Positions 1 through 7,886 of a stretch of 24,605 nt of DNA are shown piece by piece. Positions within the stretch are counted from its first letter, which is position 1; each line of letters begins with the position of its first letter. The DNA comes from an uncultured bacterium (GTDB lineage: Bacteria; Cyanobacteriota; Vampirovibrionia; Gastranaerophilales; Gastranaerophilaceae). The notes under the pieces are model-generated. The model saw nothing but the letters and a program-made list of their open reading frames with translations. It was not told the origin of the DNA and searched no databases. Both the position numbers and the translations under genes were made by a program. The stretch is from assembly GCA_902475545.1 (NCBI GenBank), contig CABRZP010000021.1, forward strand, positions 1 through 24,605, written 5' to 3'.

Positions 1-234
1 AACATTTATTGCTCACTTCGTGGAGGTCGAACCTTTATTGTATTATATGTAATGGCTCGAGTTATCATGGGATTCCCCTGAAACCCCTTTCTCCTCGTCG
101 GAGTGAGTACTCTGCTACCAATATCGGTATGAATTTGTATGGAAACAAGTTTGGAATGATAAAAATTTGTAATGCGAAGAATGGCATTATTATATCGGTT
201 TGATATTTACCCCCGATAATATTATTTATGTATT
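1..234 (+). mobile_element. Right part of a MITE-like element (copy A), cut by the window edge
   Basis: Non-coding. Bases 51-90 match 13688-13727 at 38 of 40 positions, a block containing the GGGATTCCCCTGAAACCCC motif. Bases 192-208 match 13734-13750 at 16 of 17. The right edge, AATATTATTTATGTA at 218-232, matches the right terminal repeat of the copy at 13431-13778 at 14 of 15. Between the shared blocks this copy carries about 101 bases (91-191) where the other has 6. The left end lies outside the window. The element ends at the stop codon of mlaE (235-237, opposite strand). No transposase is visible; that it was mobilised is inferred from the two related copies. Confidence 0.6.
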
Positions 235-969
235 TTATGCAATATAGAAGAGTAAATTAATCAAGAAGTCTGCAACAAGCATATATATAGTTGAAAGAAT
301 TGCTGCTTGTGTTGTTGAAATCCCAACTTCTTTTGCTCCTCCTCGAGTTTGATATCCCTTTGTCGCACATACAAGGGCAATTAATGAGCCAAAGATACAA
401 GCCTTTAATAAACTTATATAAATATCTTTAGTTGCCATCCAAGCCCATGCTGATGTCATATATCTTGCAGGATTAAGATTAATCGTTGCATAAGCTACAA
501 ACATCCCGCCTAAAATTCCTACAAATTCTGCAATCAATACAACCATTGGAACAGTTATTGCAGAAGCCAAAATTCTAGGGGCAAAATAATATCCAACAGG
601 ATTAATTTTTAATGTTTTTATTGCGTCAACTTGAGATGTTACCTGCATGTTAGCAATTTCAGCTGAGATTGCAGTTCCTGCTCTTGCTCCGATTGCTAAT
701 GCAACAAATCCAGGGGCAATTTCTCTAATCATTACAACTGCAATTGTTCCGCCAATATAAGCTTCTGCTCCTGTCATAAGAAATTCTTTTGAAACCTGAA
801 TGGCAATTACTGCAGCAGAAATAAATGCTATTACAAGAGAAATTGGTAATGAATCGTAACTAATTGCTGCAGCTTGCGATACAACTGTCTTAAATCTCAC
901 ATTACCATCAAAAATGTACTTAATACATTCTATTAAATTTTGAACACAAGCACCTAAAAATTTAATCAA
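235..969 (-). CDS. mlaE: MlaE-family ABC transporter permease
   Basis: Inner-membrane permease of an MCE/Mla-type lipid transporter, which moves phospholipid or another hydrophobic substrate between the two membranes together with an MlaF ATPase and an MlaD substrate-binding protein. The 244-residue length fits MlaE/YrbE. The family core is visible: a long hydrophobic segment around residues 40-70, the block GARAGTAISAEIANMQVTSQ with DAIKTLKINP (about 96-126), and later membrane segments ending with LVADFLINLLFY. The start is TTG at 967-969, preceded by AGGAATAAGGAA; no better ATG fits the family N-terminus. It lies 60 bases downstream of the protease gene on the same strand. No ATPase or MlaD gene is in the window, so partners are encoded elsewhere or beyond the left edge. 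The 3' end abuts a repeat element. Confidence 0.9.
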   Translation of the reverse strand: MIKFLGACVQNLIECIKYIFDGNVRFKTVVSQAAAISYDSLPISLVIAFISAAVIAIQVSKEFLMTGAEAYIGGTIAVVMIREIAPGFVALAIGARAGTAISAEIANMQVTSQVDAIKTLKINPVGYYFAPRILASAITVPMVVLIAEFVGILGGMFVAYATINLNPARYMTSAWAWMATKDIYISLLKACIFGSLIALVCATKGYQTRGGAKEVGISTTQAAILSTIYMLVADFLINLLFYIA

Positions 970-1029
970 AGTTCCCGATTCCTTATTCCTTTATAATATA
1001 ACATAAAAGTAGGAAGTCGGGACATTATA

Positions 1030-1716
1030 TTACTTTTTGTTTTGTCCGATTTTTGTTTTATCTACTGTTGCAATGAACTTTATTGCTTCATTTGAAGGAA
1101 TTGCAAATCCGATTCCAATATTTGAAATATTATGATCAGGATTATAAATTGATTGACTAATTCCGATGACTTCGCCAGTTGAGTTCAATAACGGCCCGCC
1201 GGAACAGCCGGGATTTATTGCAGCATCAGTTTGAAATCTGTTTTTTACATAATCAATTCGTGAAATTATTCCCTGTGTCAATGTGTTTGAAAATCCAAAA
1301 GGATTTCCGATTGATAAAACTTTTTGACCAACTTTTACTTCTTCAGAGTCTCCGAACGAAACAACTTGTAAAGGTCTTTTGGTTTCAATTTTTATTAAAG
1401 CCAAATCTTTGTTTTTACCCATATTTGCCACAAATTTGGCTCTATATGTTTGCCCGTTATAAGTGGTGACATCAATTTGCGAGGCATCTTCGACAACATG
1501 AGAGCCCGTTAAAATTAACCCATCAGGTGTTACAATGCAGCCTGTTCCGGCAGAAACTCCGTCAGGCACTTGTGCATCTATTGCAACAATTGCAGGACTT
1601 ATTTTTTCATATACGCTAATATTTATTTGTTCATCTGTTGCATAACGCTGTTGAGCAGGAACTGTTCCTGTACCCAGAAATAAAAATGTAATAATTAATA
1701 ATGTTATTCTTTGCAT
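1030..1716 (-). CDS. Secreted trypsin-like serine protease (HtrA/Deg type, no PDZ domain)
   Basis: S1C-family protease, probably acting in the periplasm on misfolded or exported proteins. Residues 1-22 form a signal peptide (short basic start, hydrophobic run, VPAQQ cleavage region). With the ATG start, the catalytic triad reads His73 (TGSHVV), Asp104 (NKDLALIKI) and Ser172 (INPGCSGGP). The usual Deg motif is GNSGG; here Cys171 precedes the nucleophile. The protein has 228 residues and stops after the protease domain, without the PDZ domain common in HtrA. Start choice: a GTG at 1720-1722 is in frame, but it is part of the GAGGTG Shine-Dalgarno sequence placed five to six bases before ATG at 1714-1716, so the ATG is preferred. 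Which Deg subgroup it belongs to is not resolved. Confidence 0.88.
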   Translation of the reverse strand: MQRITLLIITFLFLGTGTVPAQQRYATDEQINISVYEKISPAIVAIDAQVPDGVSAGTGCIVTPDGLILTGSHVVEDASQIDVTTYNGQTYRAKFVANMGKNKDLALIKIETKRPLQVVSFGDSEEVKVGQKVLSIGNPFGFSNTLTQGIISRIDYVKNRFQTDAAINPGCSGGPLLNSTGEVIGISQSIYNPDHNISNIGIGFAIPSNEAIKFIATVDKTKIGQNKK

Positions 1717-1797
1717 TTTCACCTCGTTATTTTTTTCAATTATTTTCTCCGAAACTTGAAAAATTAATCCCCATTATTAAGGTTTTTTGGTTAGTTC

Positions 1798-1826
1798 TTG
1801 AAAATATTCAAATTTTAATGTATAAT
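1798..1826 (+). promoter_or_regulatory. Sigma-70-type promoter of ycf23
   Basis: TTGAAA at 1798-1803 and a perfect TATAAT at 1821-1826 with a 17-base spacer. This predicts transcription from about 1833 and a leader of some 37 bases before the ATG at 1870, which has a good AAGGAG ribosome site. Confidence 0.75.
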
Positions 1827-1869
1827 TCAAAAGACGTTAAGTCCGTAAAATTTAATTAAGGAGAAAATT

Positions 1870-2628
1870 ATGACAAGAATTGATTCATTCAAACATCATT
1901 TAGAAGAAAAACGTGCAGTAAAAGTTATTGCAGGTATTGATAACTTTGATATTGAAAACATTAAAAAAGTAGTAGCTTCAGCTGAAAAAGCTCACGCTAG
2001 TGCAGTTGATATTTCTGCAAGAGAAGATATTGTTAAAGAAATTCGTTCAATGACTGATATGCCTATTTTTGTATCTTCAATTGTTCCATCAGAACTTGTT
2101 AGAGCAGTTGAATTAGGTGCTGATGCTATTGAATTAGGTAACTTTGATGTTCTTTACAAAAAAGGAACTTCATTCTCTGCTGCTGATATATTATCATTAG
2201 TTGAAGAAACAAAATCATTGTTAGGAAATAGAGAAGTATTCTTCTCTGTTACTATTCCTGGTGAAATTTCAATTACTGAACAAATTGAATTAGCTTCTAA
2301 GTTGGAATCTATGGGTATTGATTTAATTCAAACAGAAGGACATTACTCATCTGATGTTGAATTAACAGGTGCAAGAGCATTGATGGATAGAGCAGAATTA
2401 ACAATTTCAAATACAATTGAACTTGCTAGAAATGTTGAAATGCCAATTATGACAGCTACAGGTATCAACCCAACAACTGCTCCGTTTGCATTTGCTGCAG
2501 GTGCTTCTGCTATTGGTTGCGGATCTTGCATTAACAAATTATCTTCAGATCTTTCTATGGTTGCTACAATTTCATCTTTAGTAGAAATTGCTAACAAAAA
2601 TGCTGTAAAAGTTGCTGAATTAGTTTAG
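1870..2628 (+). CDS. ycf23: Ycf23/DUF561-like TIM-barrel protein
   Basis: 252 residues matching the Ycf23 (DUF561) family found in cyanobacteria and red-algal plastids. Its biochemical role is not established. The alternating beta/alpha pattern looks like a (beta/alpha)8 barrel, with IAGIDNFD at 20-27, ASAVDISAREDIV near 43-55, GADAIELGNFDVLYK near 83-97 and MTATGINP near 194-201 at strand ends. The C-terminal segment GCGSCINKLSSDLSM is also typical. The start is well supported by AAGGAGAAAATT before the ATG and by a strong promoter upstream. It is monocistronic: its own promoter is in front and a strong terminator directly behind. The gene is a useful lineage marker, since it joins this window to the cyanobacterial side of the tree. 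Confidence 0.88.
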   Translation: MTRIDSFKHHLEEKRAVKVIAGIDNFDIENIKKVVASAEKAHASAVDISAREDIVKEIRSMTDMPIFVSSIVPSELVRAVELGADAIELGNFDVLYKKGTSFSAADILSLVEETKSLLGNREVFFSVTIPGEISITEQIELASKLESMGIDLIQTEGHYSSDVELTGARALMDRAELTISNTIELARNVEMPIMTATGINPTTAPFAFAAGASAIGCGSCINKLSSDLSMVATISSLVEIANKNAVKVAELV

Positions 2629-2640
2629 TTTTTAAATAAA

Positions 2641-2680
2641 AAAAGAGTGCAACTGAAAATTTCAGTTGCACTCTTTTTTT
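2641..2680. terminator. Bidirectional rho-independent terminator
   Basis: Perfect inverted repeat: 18-base arms at 2641-2658 and 2660-2677, with the GC-containing core GAGTGCAACTG paired to CAGTTGCACTC, flanked by A-runs and T-runs. It lies between ycf23 and the convergent folE2, so it can serve both. Confidence 0.93.
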
Positions 2681-2690
2681 TGTGTCTTTA

Positions 2691-3470
2691 TTACTTAGTT
2701 TCTGCTTGATATGCCCATGCTGAATGGTTATGAATACTTTCAAAGGCTTCGCAATCTACTTCAAATTCTTTTATAAGAGGATGTTCTCTCAATTTAACAA
2801 CAACATCACGTAAAACATCTTCAACAAATTTTGGATTTTCCCAGGCTTTTTCTGTTACAAACTTTTCATCCTGACGTTTTAACAACGGATGCAGAGGACA
2901 AGAGGCACATGATTCTACTAATTCAATTAAATCTTCCAGCCAAACTTGTTCTGTCTCGTCATAGGAAACCTTAACAGAGATTAATGCCCGTTGATTATGA
3001 GCACCGTATTCTGAAATTTCTTTTGAACAAGGGCAAAGAGTTGTAACCGGAACTTTTGCACCTAAAATAAATTTATAATCGTCACCATCCATTTTACCCT
3101 CGAACGAACAATCATAACACATTGGTGCGGAAAGCTTAGTTACCGGAGATTTTTTATCTATAAAATACTTAAAATTAAATTCTAATTCACCACTTTGTGC
3201 GTGTAATTTTTTTACAATTTTTTCAAGGCATCCTTTTATATCAACGCCTAAAAGTTTTTTAGTTCTCCATTCATTTAAAACTTCAACAAAACGGCTCATG
3301 TGAGTGCCTTTATATGCCCTTGGTAAAGATACACAAACTCGGGCTTCTGCATATACAACTTTATCGGACTTATTTTTTCGTTGAACAGTTAGAGGCAATT
3401 CAACATGTTTGATACCAACTTTTTGAATATCTACATTTCTTGTATCTTGAGTATTTTGAACATCTTTCAT
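2691..3470 (-). CDS. folE2: GTP cyclohydrolase FolE2 (type IB)
   Basis: Catalyses GTP to 7,8-dihydroneopterin triphosphate, the first step of folate (and queuosine-type) synthesis, in the cytoplasm. It is the metal-flexible type IB enzyme, unrelated in sequence to FolE. At 259 residues it has normal length. Visible family marks: VGIKHVELPLTV at 18-29, THMSRFVEVLNEW at 56-68, the active-site block VTTLCPCSKEISEYGAHNQR at 142-161 with Cys146 and His158, and the C-terminal SIHNHSAWA at 245-253. It follows mazG by 7 bases; its ribosome site (GGAG) overlaps the end of mazG, so the two are co-transcribed. No other folate gene is in the window. Confidence 0.95.
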   Translation of the reverse strand: MKDVQNTQDTRNVDIQKVGIKHVELPLTVQRKNKSDKVVYAEARVCVSLPRAYKGTHMSRFVEVLNEWRTKKLLGVDIKGCLEKIVKKLHAQSGELEFNFKYFIDKKSPVTKLSAPMCYDCSFEGKMDGDDYKFILGAKVPVTTLCPCSKEISEYGAHNQRALISVKVSYDETEQVWLEDLIELVESCASCPLHPLLKRQDEKFVTEKAWENPKFVEDVLRDVVVKLREHPLIKEFEVDCEAFESIHNHSAWAYQAETK

Positions 3471-3477
3471 AAATCTG

Positions 3478-4257
3478 CTATTCTCCGGCTATTGCTTTCT
3501 TTGCTTGTTTCCATAGTGCATCAAATTCTTCAAACGAATAATCGTTTAATGGTTTTTCTGCAAGCTCTTCCATCTTACGGAAGCGTTTCTCAAATTTTTT
3601 ATTGGCTTTTAATAGTGCCTGTTCGGCATCAATTTTATTCCATCTGGCAAGGTTTACCGTTGCAAATAAAATATCGCCAAACTCTTCTTCCATGTGGATT
3701 TTGTCACCCTCTTGAACTGCTTCTTTGAATTCGTTAAATTCTGACATTATACATTCATAAAGAGACTCTTCATTTGGCCATTCAAAACCTGTTTTAACCG
3801 CTTTTTTAGAAATCTTCTGTGCTGAAATTAATGCTGATTGACTTCGTGAAATTCCATCCATTGCAGATTTTCTATGAGATTTTTCTTCTGCTTTTCTTTT
3901 TTCCCAAACTGCAAGAACATCGTCAGCATTATCAATTTTAATATCTCCAAACACGTGAGGATGTCGATGAATAAGTTTATCTTTTAGTTCTTTGGCAACA
4001 TTATCAATATTGAATTCATTGTTTTCTGATGCAATTTGTGAATGTAAAAGAACCTGCAGCAAAACATCTCCAAGTTCTTCTCTCAAATGGGCCATATCAT
4101 TGTCGTCAATTGCATCAACTGCCTCATAAGCTTCTTCCAGCATATTTGGTCTTAAGGATTCATGGGTTTGCTTTCTATCCCAAGGGCATCCGTCCGGTGC
4201 TCGCAATTTTCTTATAACTTCAATTAATTCTTCTAAATTCTTATATTTCATATTCAT
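3478..4257 (-). CDS. mazG: Nucleoside triphosphate pyrophosphohydrolase MazG
   Basis: Hydrolyses (d)NTPs to NMP and pyrophosphate, cleaning non-canonical nucleotides from the pool. The 259 residues contain the usual two all-alpha MazG domains. The first has LRAPDGCPWDRKQTHESLRP at 18-37 and the metal-binding EEAYE (41-45) and EELGD (60-64) motifs. The second has EFNEFKEA at 173-180 and EEEFGD at 190-195. Both metal sites look intact. Two in-frame ATG codons are close together (4255-4257 and 4249-4251); AGGA lies about 13 bases upstream of the first, so the choice is not firm. It is first of the pair with folE2 and divergent from the hypothetical gene at 4346. Confidence 0.94.
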   Translation of the reverse strand: MNMKYKNLEELIEVIRKLRAPDGCPWDRKQTHESLRPNMLEEAYEAVDAIDDNDMAHLREELGDVLLQVLLHSQIASENNEFNIDNVAKELKDKLIHRHPHVFGDIKIDNADDVLAVWEKRKAEEKSHRKSAMDGISRSQSALISAQKISKKAVKTGFEWPNEESLYECIMSEFNEFKEAVQEGDKIHMEEEFGDILFATVNLARWNKIDAEQALLKANKKFEKRFRKMEELAEKPLNDYSFEEFDALWKQAKKAIAGE

Positions 4258-4345
4258 ATTCTAACACAAATCCTACAAAAGGTTGATTTATAAATCTGAC
4301 ACTATGTTAAACTTGATGAGTGGATAATTAAGAAAGAGGTTAAAT

Positions 4346-4897
4346 ATGTCAACAATTGAAAGACTAAATCAATTCAGTCATCGTATATTTAATACGAGCC
4401 AAAATGAACAATCAACTTCAAGAACAAGCAATCCTTTTGCCGCTTCAAATTTCCAAAAAAATATTTTAACAGAAGATGTTTTTGAATCAAGCAAGGCAAA
4501 ACAAAATGATAAAGTAAGTTTTACAGGAAATTTAACAGCAAGTTCTAAGAGAATATATTCTACATTTGTAGGTTCTATCAATGATATGGGTAGCAAATTC
4601 TATGAAGGTATCGAATCTATTAAAGCTATCTATGGAAGAGTTAAAGACAGCGTAGTGAATACTTGGAATAAAATTCAAGAAATTGGAAACAAAGAAGTAA
4701 ATGTTAATATCAACTTAGATGGTGCTAAAGAACTTTTAACAAGAGAATATCATATTAAAGATATCGCATCAGTTTTGGTTGGTGGTAAAAACAGAGAAAT
4801 CACAAGAATGTCAAAAATGGATCCTCATGCAGAAATAAAACCAATGTTTAAAGACGCTCTAGAAGCATTGGAAGCAGATATGGTAATGGTTGCATAG
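4346..4897 (+). CDS. Hypothetical protein with NPF...LTEDVFESS and VSFTGN patches
   Basis: 183 residues, function not recognised. The N-terminal 65 residues are polar and low in hydrophobics (serine, asparagine, glutamine rich) and contain SNPFAASNFQKNILTEDVF at about 28-46 and KVSFTGN at 56-62. These look like short conserved linear motifs rather than a fold. The rest is predicted helical (GSKFYEGIESIKAIYGRVKDS, then KELLTREYHIKDIASVL) and could form a coiled or helical bundle. No signal peptide or membrane segment is seen. AGAGGT precedes the ATG. It is followed after 11 bases by another hypothetical gene with a strong AGGAGG site, and the pair ends at a terminator, so the two form a small operon. 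Probably lineage-restricted; that is inference. Confidence 0.75.
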   Translation: MSTIERLNQFSHRIFNTSQNEQSTSRTSNPFAASNFQKNILTEDVFESSKAKQNDKVSFTGNLTASSKRIYSTFVGSINDMGSKFYEGIESIKAIYGRVKDSVVNTWNKIQEIGNKEVNVNINLDGAKELLTREYHIKDIASVLVGGKNREITRMSKMDPHAEIKPMFKDALEALEADMVMVA

Positions 4898-4908
4898 GAG
4901 GATAATAA

Positions 4909-5298
4909 ATGAATAGTAATATGATGAAAAACAATAAAAACTTTAATAAAGTAAGCAACATTATTGAATCATTAACAATTAATCCAAATCCTGATTCAGT
5001 TGCAGTTTTAGAAGAAATCGGTACAAACTCTACTATCGATGAAGTAAGAGAATTAACATCAAGAGCTTTAGTAAGAAGAAATGAATTTGAATCTCTTTCT
5101 GTAGTAATCGAAAATAGAGGTAAAGGTATCAATGATATGTCAACAGTTGTTGCAATGAGCACAATTAACGAATTATTATCATTAGAAAATAAAGAAGAAG
5201 CAATGAGAGTATTAGAAAATACAATCTCTTCCGAACATTTTGATGATGAAGTTAAAGAAAATGCTCGTTCAGTAAAAGCATTGATGGCTCTTAGTTAG
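4909..5298 (+). CDS. Small all-helical hypothetical protein
   Basis: 129 residues, not recognised. The sequence alternates amphipathic helices with short turns, for example SVAVLEEIGTNSTIDEVREL and later STINELLSLENKEEAMRVL, a layout that could form a few HEAT- or TPR-like helical hairpins. It is acidic, with no cysteine, signal peptide or membrane segment. The ribosome site AGGAGG lies just before the ATG and just after the preceding gene, so expression is coupled to it. A terminator begins about 30 bases after the stop. The shared operon suggests a shared role with the upstream protein, but none can be named. Confidence 0.75.
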   Translation: MNSNMMKNNKNFNKVSNIIESLTINPNPDSVAVLEEIGTNSTIDEVRELTSRALVRRNEFESLSVVIENRGKGINDMSTVVAMSTINELLSLENKEEAMRVLENTISSEHFDDEVKENARSVKALMALS

Positions 5299-5326
5299 TT
5301 GACATTATTTATCTAATATATAAATA

Positions 5327-5354
5327 AAAAAAGACCGCTTAGGCGGTCTTTTTT
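5327..5354. terminator. Bidirectional rho-independent terminator
   Basis: GACCGC at 5333-5338 pairs with GCGGTC at 5343-5348 around a TTAG loop. The stem is extended by an A-run on the left and a T-run on the right, so it works in either direction between the convergent genes ending at 5298 and 5393. Confidence 0.92.
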
Positions 5355-5392
5355 ATTGGAAATTTTAATTGAAATATTGATAATTTTGAATG

Positions 5393-6865
5393 CTATAAAA
5401 GTTTTCTTAATTCGTTTTCGACTTCTGTAAAAACACTATGCCAGTTTCCCGGTTCTTTTTGTCTGAAAACTTTTACACTATCATACCAATCACACTTACT
5501 TAAATCTGTGTGCCATCTCCAATTATAAACATAAGGTAGAAGTACCCAGCAAGGTTTTCCCATTGCTCCTGCAAGATGGGCTAATGAAGTGTCGTTACAG
5601 ATAATTAAATCCATATTTTCGACAGCACCTGCTGTATCCGAAAAATTAGAAAAAGTTTCAGCAAGATTTATTACATCATATTTGCTTTTAATTTTTTCAA
5701 ATTCTTCAGAACCTTCAAATGTCTGGCAAGAATAAAATTGGGTATTTGGCAATTCAAAAAGATTGAAAAAATCTTCAACTTTTAAAACTCGGTCCTTTTC
5801 GTAGAAAGTATTTCCCTGCCATTTTATACCAATTTTAAATTTATCATTATCAAAGAACCGTTCTTTATAATAATTTGTTTTTGCAGGAGTAGCTTTGATA
5901 TAACTGTCATCATGATGAACAAACATATCATCTCCGCTAACGCCCAAAATATGCGGAACACTTAAAAACGGGATATGATAATCGAAATAGATTTCTTTTT
6001 CAAAATCAAAGAGTTCCATTATCTCTGCCCCGTATGAGTTTTCTCTGCATAAAGCAGCCAATTCTTTTTGCGGCTTGAATATAACTTTTTTACACATAGA
6101 AGTAAGCTGAGGCATAAATCGATAAAACATCAAAATATCACCAAATCCGGCTTCATAATATGTATATAAAACTTTATCTTTTAAGTCTTGTCCTGTCCAC
6201 AAAGGTTTTTCTTTCATTAAATTCGGGTATGTTTTTTCTTGTGAAACAATTGCACTATGTCTGCATAAACGGGCTTCAAAACACTTTAATCCTTCTTTAT
6301 AATCTTTTGACTGCATAAGAGCTAAAGATAAAAAGTAAACAGATTCCCAGTCTTCCGGATTTACTTCAATGGCTTTTTTGTAATATTCAACAGCTCCTTG
6401 AGGATTTTGTTCCTCAAAGCATATGGCTGCAAGATTGAAATAGGATTCGTGACTTTTTGGATTGATTTCAAGAGCTTTGTAATAAGCTTTTTTAGCTTTG
6501 TCCAAATCTTGTTGATTTTTATATGACATTGCAAGGTTGAACCAGTATTCATATTTATTAGGACAGTTTTTAACCAATTCTTCGTAAAGTTCAATTGAAA
6601 GTTCAAAATCACCTTTGTCTAAATATAATCTTGCTAAGTTCTCAACATAATATAATACGGGTTTTATTGAAATAGCTTTCTTTATACAAACTTCGGATTC
6701 TATATACTCTTTAGCCTGATAATATAGCAATCCCAACAAATCCCAAACTTCGTGGTTTTCCGGTTCATTTTTTAATATTCCCATGTATAAATCGCGAGCA
6801 TCAGTAAGTTTACCCTTTTGATGTAATGCAAACGCTTCATTAAATTTTTCAGATTGTTGAACCAT
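5393..6865 (-). CDS. TPR protein with GT9-like glycosyltransferase C-terminus
   Basis: 490 residues. Residues 5 to about 200 are made of roughly six tetratricopeptide repeats, for example AKKAYYKALEINPKSHESYF and AVEYYKKAIEVNPEDWESVY. Residues 225-490 resemble the glycosyltransferase family 9/heptosyltransferase-like domain often attached to TPR arrays: EAGFGDILMFYRF at 238-250, IGIKWQGN at 345-352, and the nucleotide-sugar site region ICNDTSLAHLAGAMGKPCW at 422-440 followed by YNWRWHTD. Such proteins are usually put in protein or surface-glycan glycosylation; the substrate cannot be read from sequence. No signal peptide is present. AGAGGT precedes the ATG at 6863-6865. It lies 14 bases downstream of the permease gene at 6880, so they may be co-transcribed. 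Confidence 0.85.
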   Translation of the reverse strand: MVQQSEKFNEAFALHQKGKLTDARDLYMGILKNEPENHEVWDLLGLLYYQAKEYIESEVCIKKAISIKPVLYYVENLARLYLDKGDFELSIELYEELVKNCPNKYEYWFNLAMSYKNQQDLDKAKKAYYKALEINPKSHESYFNLAAICFEEQNPQGAVEYYKKAIEVNPEDWESVYFLSLALMQSKDYKEGLKCFEARLCRHSAIVSQEKTYPNLMKEKPLWTGQDLKDKVLYTYYEAGFGDILMFYRFMPQLTSMCKKVIFKPQKELAALCRENSYGAEIMELFDFEKEIYFDYHIPFLSVPHILGVSGDDMFVHHDDSYIKATPAKTNYYKERFFDNDKFKIGIKWQGNTFYEKDRVLKVEDFFNLFELPNTQFYSCQTFEGSEEFEKIKSKYDVINLAETFSNFSDTAGAVENMDLIICNDTSLAHLAGAMGKPCWVLLPYVYNWRWHTDLSKCDWYDSVKVFRQKEPGNWHSVFTEVENELRKLL

Positions 6866-6879
6866 TTAAAACCTCTTTT

Positions 6880-7869
6880 TTATAACTGAATACCAATAAT
6901 GTTAAAAATATGATTTATATTAAACATGTTATATTGAAATATTAAACCAACAATTGAAGATACAGCTACAAGTATTGAAATTATAATACAGGTATCTTTT
7001 ATATCATGATTGCGTTTTAACAGAACAAGAATACCTAGGCCTCCTGCAGAACACAGACCGGCAAGCAGTGAACCAAAACTAATTGTGTTTTTGACAAATA
7101 ATAATGTTAATAGTACAGATATTGCACAATTAGGGATTAAACCTATTAATGAAACAATTACCGGTTGTAACGGTGAGTTTAAAAGACAATATTTTGCAAG
7201 ATTTTCTTCTGTTCCGACAACTGATAAAATATACCCTATTATCAAAGATACGATTAGTATAAAAATAAAAATATTTAATGTATGTTTTAACGGATGCAAC
7301 CAAAAATCTTTTGTTTTTGCAGCATCTGCAATATGGTGATGACAGCAGCCATCCGGAATAGACTTAGTTGTTTCTATAACAGGTTCTTTTGCTTTATACG
7401 CAACGAGCCAATCAACAAGATAACCGACAATAATAGCAATTATAATTTTAATAATAAGCATTGGTATAATTAAATAAGCTTTACTCGGGTATGTTAATAA
7501 TATTGGTATAGCTTCATCTGAGGTCGCAAGATAAACTGAAATAAGCGTTCCTCGGCTTAATATCCTTCTTGTGTATACTGTTGCTGCTATAACCGAAAAT
7601 CCGCATTGCGGAATTGATGCAAATAAACTACCAAATAAAGGTCCGACCTTTTTGATAAAAAATACAAATAAGTGTCGTTTTTTAGTGTAATACTGTTCAA
7701 TGATTTCAATCAATATAAAAATAACAAATAGAAACGGTATTAAATTTAAACTGTCAATAAGTGCTTCTTTTGCAAATTCGGGAAGAAATCCTATTGGTTC
7801 AATCAGGTTTTCAGCAAACCCGTTAAAAAATTCTATTATTTTCATTATTGAATTCAATAGTGCATGCAT
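6880..7869 (-). CDS. ArsP_2-type 10-TM putative heavy-metal exporter (first paralogue)
   Basis: Integral membrane protein of the family annotated as putative 10-TM heavy-metal (arsenic or manganese) exporter; the transported ion is unproven. With the ATG start it has 329 residues in two pseudo-symmetric halves. Half one carries SIPQCGFSVIAATVYTRR (PQCGFS at 87-92) and ATSDEAIPILL (117-122). Half two carries LIGLIPNCAISVLLT (IPNC at 245-248) and SAGGLGILVLLKRN. The central loop holds CCHHH (175-179), a likely metal-binding cluster. Start choice: a TTG at 7876-7878 is in frame, but it directly follows the AAGGG Shine-Dalgarno sequence, which sits 9 bases before ATG at 7867-7869. The gene is 17 bases downstream of its paralogue. 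All signature residues look intact, unlike in the paralogue. Confidence 0.82.
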   Translation of the reverse strand: MHALLNSIMKIIEFFNGFAENLIEPIGFLPEFAKEALIDSLNLIPFLFVIFILIEIIEQYYTKKRHLFVFFIKKVGPLFGSLFASIPQCGFSVIAATVYTRRILSRGTLISVYLATSDEAIPILLTYPSKAYLIIPMLIIKIIIAIIVGYLVDWLVAYKAKEPVIETTKSIPDGCCHHHIADAAKTKDFWLHPLKHTLNIFIFILIVSLIIGYILSVVGTEENLAKYCLLNSPLQPVIVSLIGLIPNCAISVLLTLLFVKNTISFGSLLAGLCSAGGLGILVLLKRNHDIKDTCIIISILVAVSSIVGLIFQYNMFNINHIFNIIGIQL

Positions 7870-7886
7870 ATAAATCAACCCTTATA

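Noticed and set aside
22..34. tRNA T-arm-like AGGTTCGACCT on the minus strand
   Set aside because: The stem is too short and no acceptor, D or anticodon arms can be placed around it.
9..203. 64-codon open frame at the left edge
   Set aside because: It begins with TTG without a ribosome site and runs through the repeat blocks shared with 13688-13750; its peptide is a translation of the repeat.
2343..2597. 84-codon open frame antisense to ycf23, and similar antisense frames in other genes
   Set aside because: They are mirror images of well-supported genes, with no ribosome sites and no recognisable products.
4283..4328. Promoter for the hypothetical operon at 4346
   Set aside because: TTGATT and GATAAT are present but cannot be paired at a normal spacing, so no promoter is called.
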